Origin: Lineolata rhizophorae | Taxonomy: Eukaryota; Ascomycota; Dothideomycetes; Lineolatales; Lineolataceae | Direction: 5' to 3' | NCBI GenBank assembly: GCA_010093515.1 | Contig: MU001679.1 | Coordinates: 1,046,194 to 1,096,981, forward strand | Length of the DNA: 50,788 nt | In this document: positions 1 to 10,190 of the stretch, in pieces | Layout: each line of letters opens with the position of its first letter | Numbering within the stretch: position 1 is the stretch's first letter | Position numbers and translations under genes: made by a program | The notes under the pieces: model-generated | Databases searched by the model: none | Seen by the model: only the letters and a program-made list of their open reading frames with translations | Told to the model about the DNA's origin: nothing

Positions 1-975
1 GCCTGCTCTTCGTTCGCAGTGAGCTTTGTTGAATTAGGTGTCTTTTCGCGCCTTTGAGTCGCTCCGTCGCGTCGGTCCTTTAGCGTTGATCGGTGGACTC
101 TGTATGTAGCTGCGGCGCGTCGTTCGCTCTGGATTTGGCCAGTCTGGAGAGCAGAGAGGGCAAGCTGTATTCTAGCTTCGTGAGAGGACGATTCTGCGTA
201 GGTAGCTAGACTCATAGTAGTTGAGATGATTTTTAGTGGGGGCTTGGCAAAAGTGGTCGGCTCGCTTGGGTGGTCGGTTCGCTTGTGAAGTACGTTAGCC
301 TATATAAAATTTCTCGTACAAAAACTTCCTACTTCTACCAAAAAAATCCTTGAGCTCTTTCTTCTAAAATAGCTATATTAGCGTATATATAGTTCCTAGC
401 CGGTAGCATCGCACTGAAGTGCGATACTGTGCCAGTCTTTTGGCCAAGTTGGTTGTCACGGAGTGACACTGCGCACCCACCATACTGTTGTGTGCGTAAC
501 TGGTTGACATGGCGACAGTCGCCTAGGCGACTGCGCACCCACCATACTGTTGTGTGCGTAACTGGTTGACATGGCGACAGCCGCCTAGGCGACTGTCGCC
601 CACCTTTTCTTCGCACGCACGCCGACTTGTAGATAGTTCTTCACGCAACGTCTTGTTAATTGAGCACCCTCTCATCGCGAATCAGTCCAGTTAGCGCCGC
701 TGAGCGCTCTTCATCAGCGACTTACGACCGCTTCTACCGCTTTCGTGACATTGGTTAGCTATAGTCTAGGGTACGCTAGTCCTAACAAGCTAATGCTCCT
801 TCTCCCCCTCTACTACTGCTAATATGGCTAATTACTAGGCTGTTACCATTTACAACCCTAGGTTCCATAGAAACTAGAAGGGAATTCCCTTCCTACACGT
901 AGTTGGCTAGCAGATAGCTTAATTTGTATATTCTCCCTAATGTAAGGCTGTTCTTAGAAATCTTCTTCAGTAAAG
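1..975. other. Transposon-derived non-coding stretch
   Basis: I see no credible gene here. The stretch is AT-rich in parts and holds a 62-bp tandem duplication and several perfect small hairpins (listed separately). It runs without a break into the hAT-like right end at 976-1089, so it is probably the interior of a non-autonomous or eroded hAT element whose left end lies outside the window. A 93-codon minus frame at 335-616 is built mostly from the tandem repeat and is not protein-like. Confidence 0.5.
469..592. repeat. 62-bp tandem duplication with palindrome
   Basis: Two head-to-tail copies of a 62-bp unit (469-530 and 531-592) differ at a single base. Each copy carries the core GCCTAGGC. 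In the first copy this core is the centre of a perfect 18-bp palindrome, CAGTCGCCTAGGCGACTG (516-533). Two more hairpins lie just upstream: ATCGCACT/AGTGCGAT around 406-423, and GTCAC/GTGAC around 455-467. Subterminal hairpins and repeats of this kind are common in non-autonomous DNA transposons, where transposase may bind them. That role is inferred. Confidence 0.8.
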
Positions 976-1089
976 CAGGGTATTGATAAGTATTGATTAG
1001 CTAATCAATAGTACTGATATCTATCGGTCCAACTATCGGTCGGCTATTTATCGGTTTATGTAATTCTATTGGTATCATCGCCAACCCTG
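976..1089. mobile_element. Right end of hAT-like element
   Basis: The stretch ends in GCCAACCCTG, the reverse complement of CAGGGTTGGC, which fits the hAT terminal consensus CAGRGNTSSSMA. About 120 bp inward of this end is the inverted, slightly diverged counterpart of 5451-5575; shared blocks include TATTGATAAGTATT and CCAACTATCGGTCGGCTAT. The element lies to the left. No matching left terminus is visible in the window and no 8-bp target duplication could be paired with the right flank, so it is truncated, nested, or starts upstream. Confidence 0.6.
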
Positions 1090-1094
1090 CTCGA

Positions 1095-2625
1095 TTACCA
1101 TGGGCTCGGAGTCCATCTCGCTGGCGGGCGCGATATTCGTCCGCTCCTGGTCCGGACCTCGGTCATGTGCTGCGAGGGTTTGCGAGGCTCTATTGCCTTC
1201 CCTTTGACGGCCTTCTGCGGATGGAGCTGACGTAGGGCTTTTTCCTTTGCCTGTCGTGATTTGCCTCGCCGAGGTGTCGCTGTCATATGAGCGACGCTAC
1301 TTGCCTGTGAAGCGATAGCCGAAGTACCAAACGCTTTGGGTTTAGACCGCATGCTCCGCTTGGGTTTTGACACGCCGGCCTCATCGAGCACAGCGCGACT
1401 CTTCGCATGTCCTTTTTTCCGGCGGTCGGGAATGGGTGATTTCCGTTCCAGCTTGGAAACATCGTTGTCCTCGACATGGCTTTGGTGTTGGTCTTCCTTA
1501 TCTAGGGAAGGCGGAAAATCGGCCTCCATCTTGACACGGATTTTCTCGATCCAGTGTAGGAGAGTTTCGTGCTCATGGATACGTCGCTTCCTGAAATGAA
1601 GTGTATGTTTAAATTTGTCCCTCTCTCCTTCCGGCATACTCTCTACACTCTTGGTAAAATCGGAAAGATCTTCTACCAAAGTGGAATGCTCAAAAAAATG
1701 GAAATACTGAAATTCAATCCAGTTCTCCAACCGAGTCTGTTGTCTGTGGTCAAACCGTAGGTGTATCTCTGTACACACCCCATTTTCCTGGAGAAGTTGG
1801 CGAACCGCATTCTCGTACTCGTGAAAACGTCCGCGTCGATACCTCAGCCTTTTTCCCACTTGTGTGGTGCGGAATTCCTTCCAATTACGCCACTGTTGGA
1901 AGAGAATAGGGGTTGATTGATGTATGCCTAACTTCCGTTCCCAATACAACATAATATCTCGGTATTCTTCGGGAGGATCTCGGCAAGGGTATTCAATCTC
2001 GAGTGGGTAGCAAGGAGGACAGCCATCGTCTTCGAGTTCCTTGCGAGCTCTGTTCTCGAAAACACGATCTTGCTCGGTTGTATCATCAAGTGGCGGCGGC
2101 GTAACGATGCCGTACTCTGACTCGCTCATAGGGGGTGCATTCAACGCCTTAGGCGGAACACTGCATCGTTTTACAGATAAGTGTGGTGGCCGAGATATGC
2201 AAGGAGAAAAGGGATGGAATGTTTACTGCATTGCGGATTGGAGGGCACGGTCGAGCGCATCAACATCCAACGGGGTGTGGAAATCGAACGCATCGGTATT
2301 CAACGGGGTTTGGGGGCGATCCTGTCTGCAAAGCATGGATTAGAATACGTAAGCTTGGCCCAGCCGCGGAACTCGGTCGTCGCGTTAGGGATTGTGGGCC
2401 ATAGATGGTAACGTACTCTAACCTCTCGGCGACTTGAAGCTGCTGGGCTCGGGTAAGGTCGGAGAAGCCGGGCAAAGTCACCAAGCTTTGGGAGAGAATA
2501 AAGCGTTAGCATGTTTGTCGAGATTGCATACAGGTCCTAATAGGCACATACGTAGGAATAGAGTGGGCCCCGAACTCGGCCGTAGCGACTATGGCATCAA
2601 GAGAAGCGTCGTCCAGCAAATCCAT
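1095..2625 (-). CDS. Unknown basic-tailed protein, four exons
   Basis: Exons read downward: 2625-2552, 2485-2417, 2325-2227 and 2160-1095. The introns are 66, 91 and 66 bp, with donors GTATGT, GTACGT and GTAAAC. Splicing joins four open frames into one 435-residue protein that starts MDLLDDASLDAIVATAEF. I do not recognise a named domain. The middle (about 110-270) is rich in W, Y, R and E, with stretches such as DIMLYWERKLGIHQSTP and RLENWIEFQYFHFFEH, and is probably helical. The last 150 residues are strongly basic and end RTRSGRISRPPARW, suggestive of nuclear or nucleic-acid binding; that is inferred. From memory, similar proteins of unknown function occur in transposon-rich regions of Hypocreales. 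The stop lies only 5 bp from the hAT end at 1089. The upstream start is uncertain: a sensible-looking frame continues above 2625 but is shifted by one base. Confidence 0.7.
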
Positions 2626-3176
2626 GGTAATTTCAAGTGGAAGAGGAGTCGTGAAGTGCCGCACGAGGGAGGGACAGTTGGTAGCTTATAGGCAATGGCG
2701 GAGGTGGTGGATGGTGGCATGCTTTGTTGGAAAGGCAATCTGGAATGCTTGAAACCTATTTGCGGTCGTCTTTGTTAATGAGACCCATATCTGGACACCA
2801 AACTATCACCATTTCCTGCATGTACAGTCTAAATCTGACCGAGCTAATTTAATTTGCTCTTTGTTAACCCCCGATTTTCATCTTGCTGTTTGGCTAATTC
2901 GTCCATTTGTAAATGACCGCCTTATGGTCTGTTGAAAGTGTCGTGTCACGTCTATCAAGGGCTAATCAAGCTGCTCTGGTGGAAACATGTCCCCAAGGAA
3001 ACAAACGTTTGGCTCCTAGCTTTCCGGGGTGGGCATTTGCGGGCGCGTATTAGTTGTAGCCAAATTGGTGAAATACTGCCTTGATCCCTTCTTCCCCTTA
3101 AACTTAGCTAGCCATAGAATCCTGGGATAAAACTAGCCACGCCAACTTGACATCGTGATTTGGTGCTTTTACCAAC
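2626..3176. promoter_or_regulatory. Divergent promoter region of two accessory genes
   Basis: This 551-bp gap separates two head-to-head genes. It probably holds both promoters, so the pair could be co-regulated. The part nearest the minus gene (about 2626-2720) may still be coding: its frame reads VRHFTTPLPLEIT directly into the annotated start, and a second minus frame begins MPPSTTSAIAYKLP about 95 bp upstream, one base out of phase. Apart from that I see no strong motif. Confidence 0.4.
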
Positions 3177-5240
3177 ATGAGCGTCACTGAAGTCGTCGAC
3201 GATCGAGACGTCTTCGCATTTCTTGTCCCGGAAGAAGAGAATGCCATAGCAGCCTTTGCTCTAAAGCAAAACAAAAGCCGATTCGTCAAATACGACTCTT
3301 CCGACGTGGCTGTCGAGAATATTATTGATAGCAGGGAGCCGACCCCGCCTCCACAATCGTCATCCAAGGAGAAGGACAAAAAGACTGACCTCATTGTCCT
3401 GCGGTTTAACGATGAGTTGACAGACCCGTCTGAAGGGATCCAGCTAGGCACCCACTCCCAGTCCGACGTCTTTTTAGGGTTACGCGGTACGCGGGGCGTC
3501 AGCGCGCACCAGTGCACCATCGCCGTTGATGATAACCTCTGGGTATGGTTGCACGACTATGAGTCCACGTACGGTACCGGCGTCGGCTACGACGGTGTAT
3601 TGGGGGACGAAGTGCGTTGCCAGGATAGCTGGATCCTCGCTTACGCACCCGGCGTTAAAGCCCCCTGGGAGGAAATCATCGTCAACGTGAGCGGCCTGCA
3701 ATTCCAAGTTATTTTCCCGAACCACGCGGCGGCATCGCCCGCTTATGTGGCAAATCTGCGGGCTTTCCGAAACCGCTGTAAGGACGCGATGATGGCATTC
3801 AACCTTACCCTAAACAAAGGTAGTAGAGTGTCGACGATGGTGCCGAGCCAACCACGCATGCCTCGCAAGCCCAACAGGCCGCCACTCTACATCGGCAATA
3901 GCTTGATCGGGAAGGGAAGCTTTGGCGAGGTTAGAAGGGTCATTAAGGTGTGCGACGGATTGTTGTATGCTATGAAGCGGTTCTTCCCTCCAAAGGCCGT
4001 CCAGGAGACGGATGGCGCTAAGAAACGTAATGAGATGATGACGACGGCGGACGCAAGAGGCAAGAAGAGAAAGCGGGACGATTCGACTTGGAGAGATTGG
4101 TTGGACGGGGTAAAGAATGAATACGATCTTATGAAGGACAACCCTCATGTAAGTAATAGTTTCCCCAGAACTACTTATTTTTACGCAACTAATAGCAGGC
4201 GCACTACAGCCTAACGTGATGCGCGTTTTGGATTTCCAGGAGGGGCCCAATGACCCCTTTGTCGTCATGCCTTACTACAGAAGGGGCAGTCTTGAGGACT
4301 ACGGACCCGTCAGCAAAGACCATTGCGTTGTGATTCTACTACAGCTGCTGCGCGGCCTTGGTCATCTCCACCAACGCGGCGTCGTCCATCGTGACCTCAA
4401 GCTCGCGAACCTGCTCGTCGGCGAGCCCTTTCAGATCGTTATCGCCGACTTTGGGCTATCTAAGTTCGATGAGGGCGGGCAGTTCACCACTTTCTGTGGG
4501 ACATTGGAGACGGTAGCTCCCGAGGTCTTCCCGGGGCCAGAGCAGCACCATCATCACCGTACGGGACCAAGGCGGACGTGTGGTCAGCCGCTGTCATCAT
4601 GGTGGAGCTCTACCTAAATGGGCTGCCTAGTCTCCCTAATACCAAGCCCTACAGGAAGACGGGCAGCGCTTGGCACAAGTGGAACGAGGAGTGGTGTAAG
4701 TTGCTCCTCAGAAAAGTTGACGAAGAGGGCGAGAAGGATGATCAGCTTATCAACCTGTTGCGCCACATGCTGGAGCCCGACCCCCAGAAGCGCCTCTCGG
4801 CAGACGAATGCCTGGAGAAGGGGTGCCAAAACGGCCTGTTCAGGACGCTGCGTGCCGGAGAATATGTCCCTGCAGCTAAGTCGGCATTCTTGCTGGATCA
4901 GGGTCAAGGCGGGGACGGGAAGCCGACGCCGACTCAACAGCGGCATCCAGCATCGGGCAAATCCCCAAGGCCAACGCCCCTGCCGGTGACGGTTAGCTCG
5001 TCCGAGAATGGCAACGCCTCAACGGTGAAACCACCCCGCCGTCGGCAGAGGACTATGGGTGGCGACGGCGACGGCCGCGGCCAGAGTATGCCGAGCTGGT
5101 CTCTGACCGTTGGACCCGGCCACTCCGACTCGGATGGCGAATTTGGTCTGGCCAATGATGAGCCCGGAGAGCACGCGATGCCTAGCCGGCGCCGTCAAAG
5201 AATCAAAATTACGCAATGGTTTATCCAAAAATTCAAGTAG
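3177..5240 (+). pseudogene. FHA-domain protein kinase, frame broken
   Basis: Exon 1 is 3177-4148. The 61-bp intron 4149-4209 (GTAAGT...ACAG) joins DNPH to PNVMRVLDF. Residues about 72-185 form a forkhead-associated domain (GVSAHQ, then ESTYGTG), which binds phosphothreonine. From about residue 237 there is a Ser/Thr kinase domain with the glycine loop GKGSFGEV, the lysine in YAMKRF, HRDLKLAN, DFG and APEVF. Shortly after APEVF, between about 4540 and 4560, the frame shifts: the following kinase residues YGTKADVWSAAVIMVELYLN lie in another frame that stays open to 5240. No intron of reasonable size fits there. One missing base in the CATCATCACCGTACGGG region would explain it, either a real mutation or an assembly error. 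Intact, the protein would be about 667 residues with a long Pro/Arg-rich tail. The substrate is unknown. Confidence 0.75.
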
Positions 5241-5450
5241 GCCACCCAAAGCTCCTGAATAGCGCGCTTCCGTTGCGAAATAAAAGAGAGACGAGCGGAT
5301 CTACGCCTGACAGCCAGGCACAGAGGACAAATTGAGCAATTGCTGGGGACTCTATCTAAGTACTTATGCAAATATGTTGTTCACATGAACGACACGTTTG
5401 ACTTTGGGAATGTACTGCGCATGGAGTAGGTGAGCCTTTTGGTGACTCTC

Positions 5451-5852
5451 CGGGGTTGGCAACGATACCAATAGTATTACATAAACCGATAGATAGCCGA
5501 CCGATAGTTGGACCAATAGATACCAATACTATTGATTAGCTAATTAATACTTATCAATACCCCGCTTCACCAAAGAAAAATTTTTACGATGCAGCCTACC
5601 AAGTACGGCCAATAAGCAATTAGCTAATAAAATCTAGACCAGCTGCTACAAGTACATATTATTTAATTGCAAAACTAAATTTTTGTACGAAAATAAAGCA
5701 AGATAATTTTTTAAAGTATATGGTAGGGTATTTAAATGCTGCGAAGCCGGAAGTATTGATAATACTACCGATAGATACCGATAGATACCGATAGATACCG
5801 ATACACGCTATGTATCTATCGGTCGCTATCGATACTATCGTTGCCAACCCTG
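5451..5852. mobile_element. hAT-like MITE, about 400 bp
   Basis: The left end CGGGGTTGGCAACGATA and the right end TATCGTTGCCAACCCTG form a terminal inverted repeat with one mismatch and match the hAT consensus. The interior is AT-rich with no coding capacity, as expected of a non-autonomous miniature element. Three copies of ACCGATAGAT lie at about 5764-5795. The first 120 bp repeat, inverted, the right end of the element at 976-1089. The adjacent 8-bp flanks (TGACTCTC and GTTGTAGG) do not match, so either the insertion is old or one flank was replaced by the neighbouring LTR-like sequence. Confidence 0.65.
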
Positions 5853-6116
5853 GTTGTAGGTTGGGAATGGCTTTAGACTGATTAGTCTGAATTACAATCA
5901 ATGTAGTTAGTAGTTGAAGTACCTCGGCTGAAGTACTCGGTTTGGTTTCTGCGCTCTGTGGAGTTGAAGTGTGTTGTATTCGAAAAGAAGTGGCGAAGCA
6001 CAGAGAAATATATATGCACCCATGATTATATAAGCGCGCTAGGCACGCTAGCCAAAATCTGACACTCTCGAGGCCGACTGATTGGACCAACGGAAGCACT
6101 GGATGGCACATTATCA
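5851..6116 (-). mobile_element. Probable solo LTR, fossil
   Basis: Read on the minus strand this 266-bp stretch starts TGATAATGTGCC and ends CCTACAACCA, so it has the TG...CA ends of a long terminal repeat. A TATA-like signal (TATATAATC) sits about 90 bp inside. There is no internal gag or pol sequence beside it, so it is best seen as a solo LTR left by recombination, family not determined (Copia- or Gypsy-like). It abuts the right end of the hAT MITE. It has no clear target-site duplication and looks old. Confidence 0.4.
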
Positions 6117-6703
6117 CCCCCAGGCCAATCCTATTCCTGGCGCTGTCAGGTCTGCATCTTCGGGGCGACTAGTAGGTTTCTAGCAGCTTTTGATCTATTC
6201 GCTAGGAAGTCACAAACGCTTAGGTTCTTCCGCATTTCAGGGGGGGCTTTCATCGTCCGTTTATTGTGATTTGATTATTGATTCACGCGACTGTCAGGAG
6301 AAGTTTGTTGCTATTGGAAGCTATGGAAGCAAGCGGAGAGTTGGTTCAAACTCTGCGCGTACGGTTGCGTATGTGAAACACCACATACGCTAGATACAGA
6401 GTACACGACAAGACATTCAGTGTTCTGACATCAAGCTCCAAACCAATATAGTAACGTAAGCGAGCCTAGGCGCTCTTACTGCATCCCACCGCGACCAATC
6501 CAGCAACGCACGGACCTCTCGCGGAGCAGAAATCTTGGCGTCTTCGCCGAGTTTTGAACTTTTTTAGCTCCGCAAACTTCACCACCGACCTCTGCAACAC
6601 CGCCTCCCCACGCGCCGTTAAATCGGCCTCTATCTTCTGAACAACGTGTTAACCACATAGTATCTGGTGATATAACGTCTAACAGCACGCCTCATCGACA
6701 ACT
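6117..6703. promoter_or_regulatory. Upstream region of the Utp17 gene
   Basis: The 587 bp between the LTR-like fossil and the Utp17 start codon contain no credible coding frame. The proximal part (6420-6700) probably holds the promoter and 5' leader. I see no strong TATA box. The distal part is ordinary mixed sequence. Confidence 0.4.
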
Positions 6704-9700
6704 ATGGGGGCTCGCAAACGAAAGAGAGAAGCGACCGATCTGCCAGAGATTGCTGAGGCGCAAAAGCTGAAGAGAGCGCAAAGGGATGCCCGTTTGTCAG
6801 CGACGATAACTCTGGCACACACGGGCACGTCATCGGAGGTGGTAGTGCATTCGAACGGAACGCCCAAAGTCAAAAAATCTAAGAAAAGCAAGACAAGCGG
6901 AAAGAAGGAGAAGAAAAACAACAAGGAATCATGGACTATCTCGAGTGCCTTTGGAGGAAGGTTTCTTGACATCGATCCCATTTTCACGCCCGACGAGAGG
7001 TAAGCAACCACAGCAGATCAAAGTAATGTTTTACTATATGCTAACTTATTAGGCATCTCATGCTGGCGACGGCAAATGCCGTCCACATCTACTCTACCCC
7101 ATCCTCATTACGCGTCAGTTCTCTACCCATGAGCATTTCCGGCACCATATCTGCCTGCGCCATATCCGCAAGTGACTCAAAGATTCTCTATGTCGGGACG
7201 AGCTCTGGTCGTATTTACGAATGGGATTGGACTAAAGGCGCGACCGTCGGCTTCTGGGAGATTGGTGTTCCAATTGGCGGTTTGGCAACAGCGTCAGCAG
7301 ATGGTTCCGTGGATACTGTCTATGTTCTCGAGAGGGGCGAAAGTTGTAGGATAACCGCACATAGGCTGCGGCGAGGCGAGGGTGCTTCCAAGAACGAAGT
7401 CAACGTCATTCTTGCCACCAGAGAGTCGATCCATTCCTTCGTCGTCCTCGGAAACGGGGAATATTTGGTCGCTGTTTCTGCGAACGAGCTTCACGTTTCG
7501 AGAGTGCGCAATTACTCGGCCATTTTGCTCAGGGAGCATAAGGCCAATTGCTGGACATCAAAGTCTTCCGAAGGTATCACTGCGATGGATGCTCGCCTTC
7601 GTTCACCCCCGAAGTCTTCGAAATCCAAGGGGAGTCAAGAGGATCCCTCACTTGATATCGCTACCGGTGTCGTTTCCGGGGCGATTTTCTTTTATGAGGA
7701 TATTCTGAGCAAGATGAACGGGCTCGTTTCTCGGAAAAAGGAAAAGGAACGAAGGCGTATTCAAGGCTCGCTTCTAGCGCCTAGGATTATGCACTGGCAT
7801 CGAGAAGCTGTCGGGGCAGTTCGATGGTCGAAAGATGGTTCGTAAACCGATCTCTATCTTTCGGTCTCCGCTAACTTTTTTCGTAGGGAACTATCTAATG
7901 TCGGGTGGGAGGGAAACTGTGTTACAGCAATGGCAGCTAGAGACGGGAAAACGTCAGGACCTGCCGCATTTGACTACTGCAATTGATGGCCTAGTAGTCT
8001 CCCCTTCGGGCACTAGGTATGCGCTGCGACTTGCTGATAACTCGGTCATAGTGCTATCGACCTCAGAACTCGCCGCAACGAGCTATATCGCCGGTATCCA
8101 AGCACGGACGTTTGCTCGGCGAAATCATTTTCTGCCTAGAGTTGAGACCGTAGATACTCTTGGGAAGCGGAAACAGCCCTTTCATCCAAGCTACACTCGG
8201 ACACCAAGCACACTTCACCCGCTGCGCCCGAAAGAGCTCCTTCTCGCAGTTCCCGCCACTCAGTCACGATTTGACGAGCCTGGCATGTTTGCATCGATGC
8301 CATACCTTCAGACTTTCGATATAGTGCAGGAGCGCCATCTTTCCCGACAGGCACTCACTCGGAATAACGCCACGATAGTCGCGACCGGCCCTGAAAAGAA
8401 TAGACTAGTAGAGCCCGATTTGACTCTGTTAAAGGTTAGCGAGGATGGTATGTGGCTTGCGACGGTCGAGGAATGGATGCCGCCAGCTCCCGACATCGAC
8501 TATCTCGCTCGTGACGACAATACTGTGCGTAGCGAGCAGGTCAAAAGGCGCGAGGTTTATTTGAAATTTTGGCACTGGGATACCAAGCACGAGAACTGGA
8601 CGTTGGAGACGAGGATTGATGCTCCTCACAGGCTCCCAGGCAGACAAGGCGCCGGCCGCATTTTCGATCTTGCGGCTAACCCTAGCGAGCCTGGATTTGC
8701 AACAATCGGCGAAGACTACTCCGTCCGTATATGGCGGCCCAAAACACGAATTCGGGATGGCACTATCGTGCGCGGAACGAATGCCGAGTGTCTAGTTACT
8801 TGGTCTCTGCGGCGAGCAGTGGAACTTGAGCACGAAATCGAGCCTTCTGACGAGGCGGACGACGTATCCTTGGTAGAGTTTCCTGTTACTGGCAGGCTTG
8901 CATTTTCAAAGGATGGCTCGGTCATCGCCGCTGCCCAAAGTTTTCGACAAGAAGGAATCCGTCTAGTCCATCTAATCAACGCCACCGAAGGGACCATTGC
9001 ATTGTCAAGGGCAGACCTGTTTTCTTCGCCTCTCTCTGGGATTGGCATCCTCGGTTCTCACCTCATTGTCCTCTCAAAGACGCTTGTCGTGTGGGATATG
9101 GTCGCCAACGAAGTCAAATACGGATTTGCCCTGGACCTAACCTCTTCGATTCCGCAAGCAGAGGATTTCACCCAACTGACCGTCAATGAATCTGGCAATA
9201 CATTTGCAATTTCGCTTCCCGCTCCTCCTAGGGGCCATGAAGACGGTGTCCAACTCCCACTCACGGACGGCGTCATCTCTAGCCTCCGCGCTGACGTTTT
9301 CATCTTCAGCCCAAGCAGTCCTGCAGCGGTCAATCATCGCGAAGTACGCTCGCTGGTCACATCACTTTTGGCTGTCCCAGGTTGGGATCAGTACGTCATC
9401 CTGGACGCGGCAGCACAAATACGCGTGCTCGGCCCAGCCCGTTCCTCGTCTACTATCAATGTGGCACCCAAGTCTACGCTGGCGCTACGGGGTACGGAGG
9501 CACTGGGGTTTCTGCAGACGGCGTCGAACGGCGACTTCTTACTCGCTAACAGCGCGAAGGAGAATGGCGTGAATGGCAAGTGGGACGAAGAAGAAATCGA
9601 CGGAGCCGATAGACCTGTAGTACGGTCGCAGACGCTGGAGGACTTCTTTCAGGGGCCCTCGCATGCGCTACCGCCTGTCAAGGACTTGTTCGACGGGTTA

Positions 9701-9736
9701 TTTGGGCTCTATACGGGAAAGAAGGTGAATGCTTGA
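6704..9736 (+). CDS. utp17: U3 snoRNP subunit Utp17/Nan1 (WD40)
   Basis: Three exons, 6704-6999, 7053-7837 and 7887-9736, give 976 residues. Introns of 53 and 49 bp have GTAAGC and GTTCGT donors and CTAAC branch sites. The N-terminus (1-75) is basic and lysine-rich. It is followed by WD40-type repeats, for example AVGAVRWSKDGNYLMSGG, KVSEDGMWLATVEEW and FATIGEDYSVRIW, spread over about residues 85-650. Length and layout fit Utp17 (Nan1 in yeast, WDR75 in animals), a t-UTP/UtpA subunit that binds the 5' end of pre-rRNA in the nucleolus and supports rDNA transcription and small-subunit processome assembly. Joining exons 2 and 3 through D-G-N restores a WD repeat, which supports the model. The assignment rests on overall resemblance; another nucleolar WD40 protein is less likely. 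Confidence 0.82.
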
Positions 9737-10190
9737 GCGACGAATGTTGGTTGCGCATGTTGCAGGCTTGAATTTGGTTTTGTTGTCAAGGTACTTGGCT
9801 GACCATGGCTGAAGTCATTTGGGCGATGCGATTCGTGCACGTAGTATGTAGTGATGGCTGGGTTGGTTTGGTTGGATACCTCTTGTGGAACAGTTGAGGA
9901 AGGGATCTTGTGGTCATGATTCCTTTTTTCCGGTTGCTTTTCCGATTGGAAGTAGCAGTGTCTCGGTGTAGTGTAAAGAAATTACTCTTCCTTCCTAGAT
10001 TATCTACCCACATAGCCAATCTCACGCGGCTAGACAATAGTAGCCCATGGAAGCTCAGAATGATGCAATGATGGAACATTAAGCCGGAAAAGAGCGTATA
10101 CGCTAGACACTATATCACAACAGAAATACAAGAGACAAAATGATAAAGGAGCATCTAGCGGTTATAGCATACCCTAACATCTCATACAAC
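9737..10190. other. Convergent intergenic region
   Basis: This is the 454-bp gap between the convergent Utp17 and Mcm21 stop codons. It is AT-rich after 9900 and presumably holds both 3' UTRs and poly(A) sites. I see no gene. Confidence 0.5.

Noticed and set aside
335-616. 93-codon minus frame
   Set aside because: Mostly a translation of the 62-bp tandem repeat.
976-1089. A complete 113-bp mini-element with CAGGGT...ACCCTG ends
   Set aside because: Similarity to the inverted copy continues past the inner CAGGG, so that is not a true terminus, and no 8-bp duplication flanks it.
4500-4570. An intron to explain the frame change in the FHA-kinase
   Set aside because: GT and AG pairs here are at most about 35 bp apart, too short, and would remove or spoil the APE motif.
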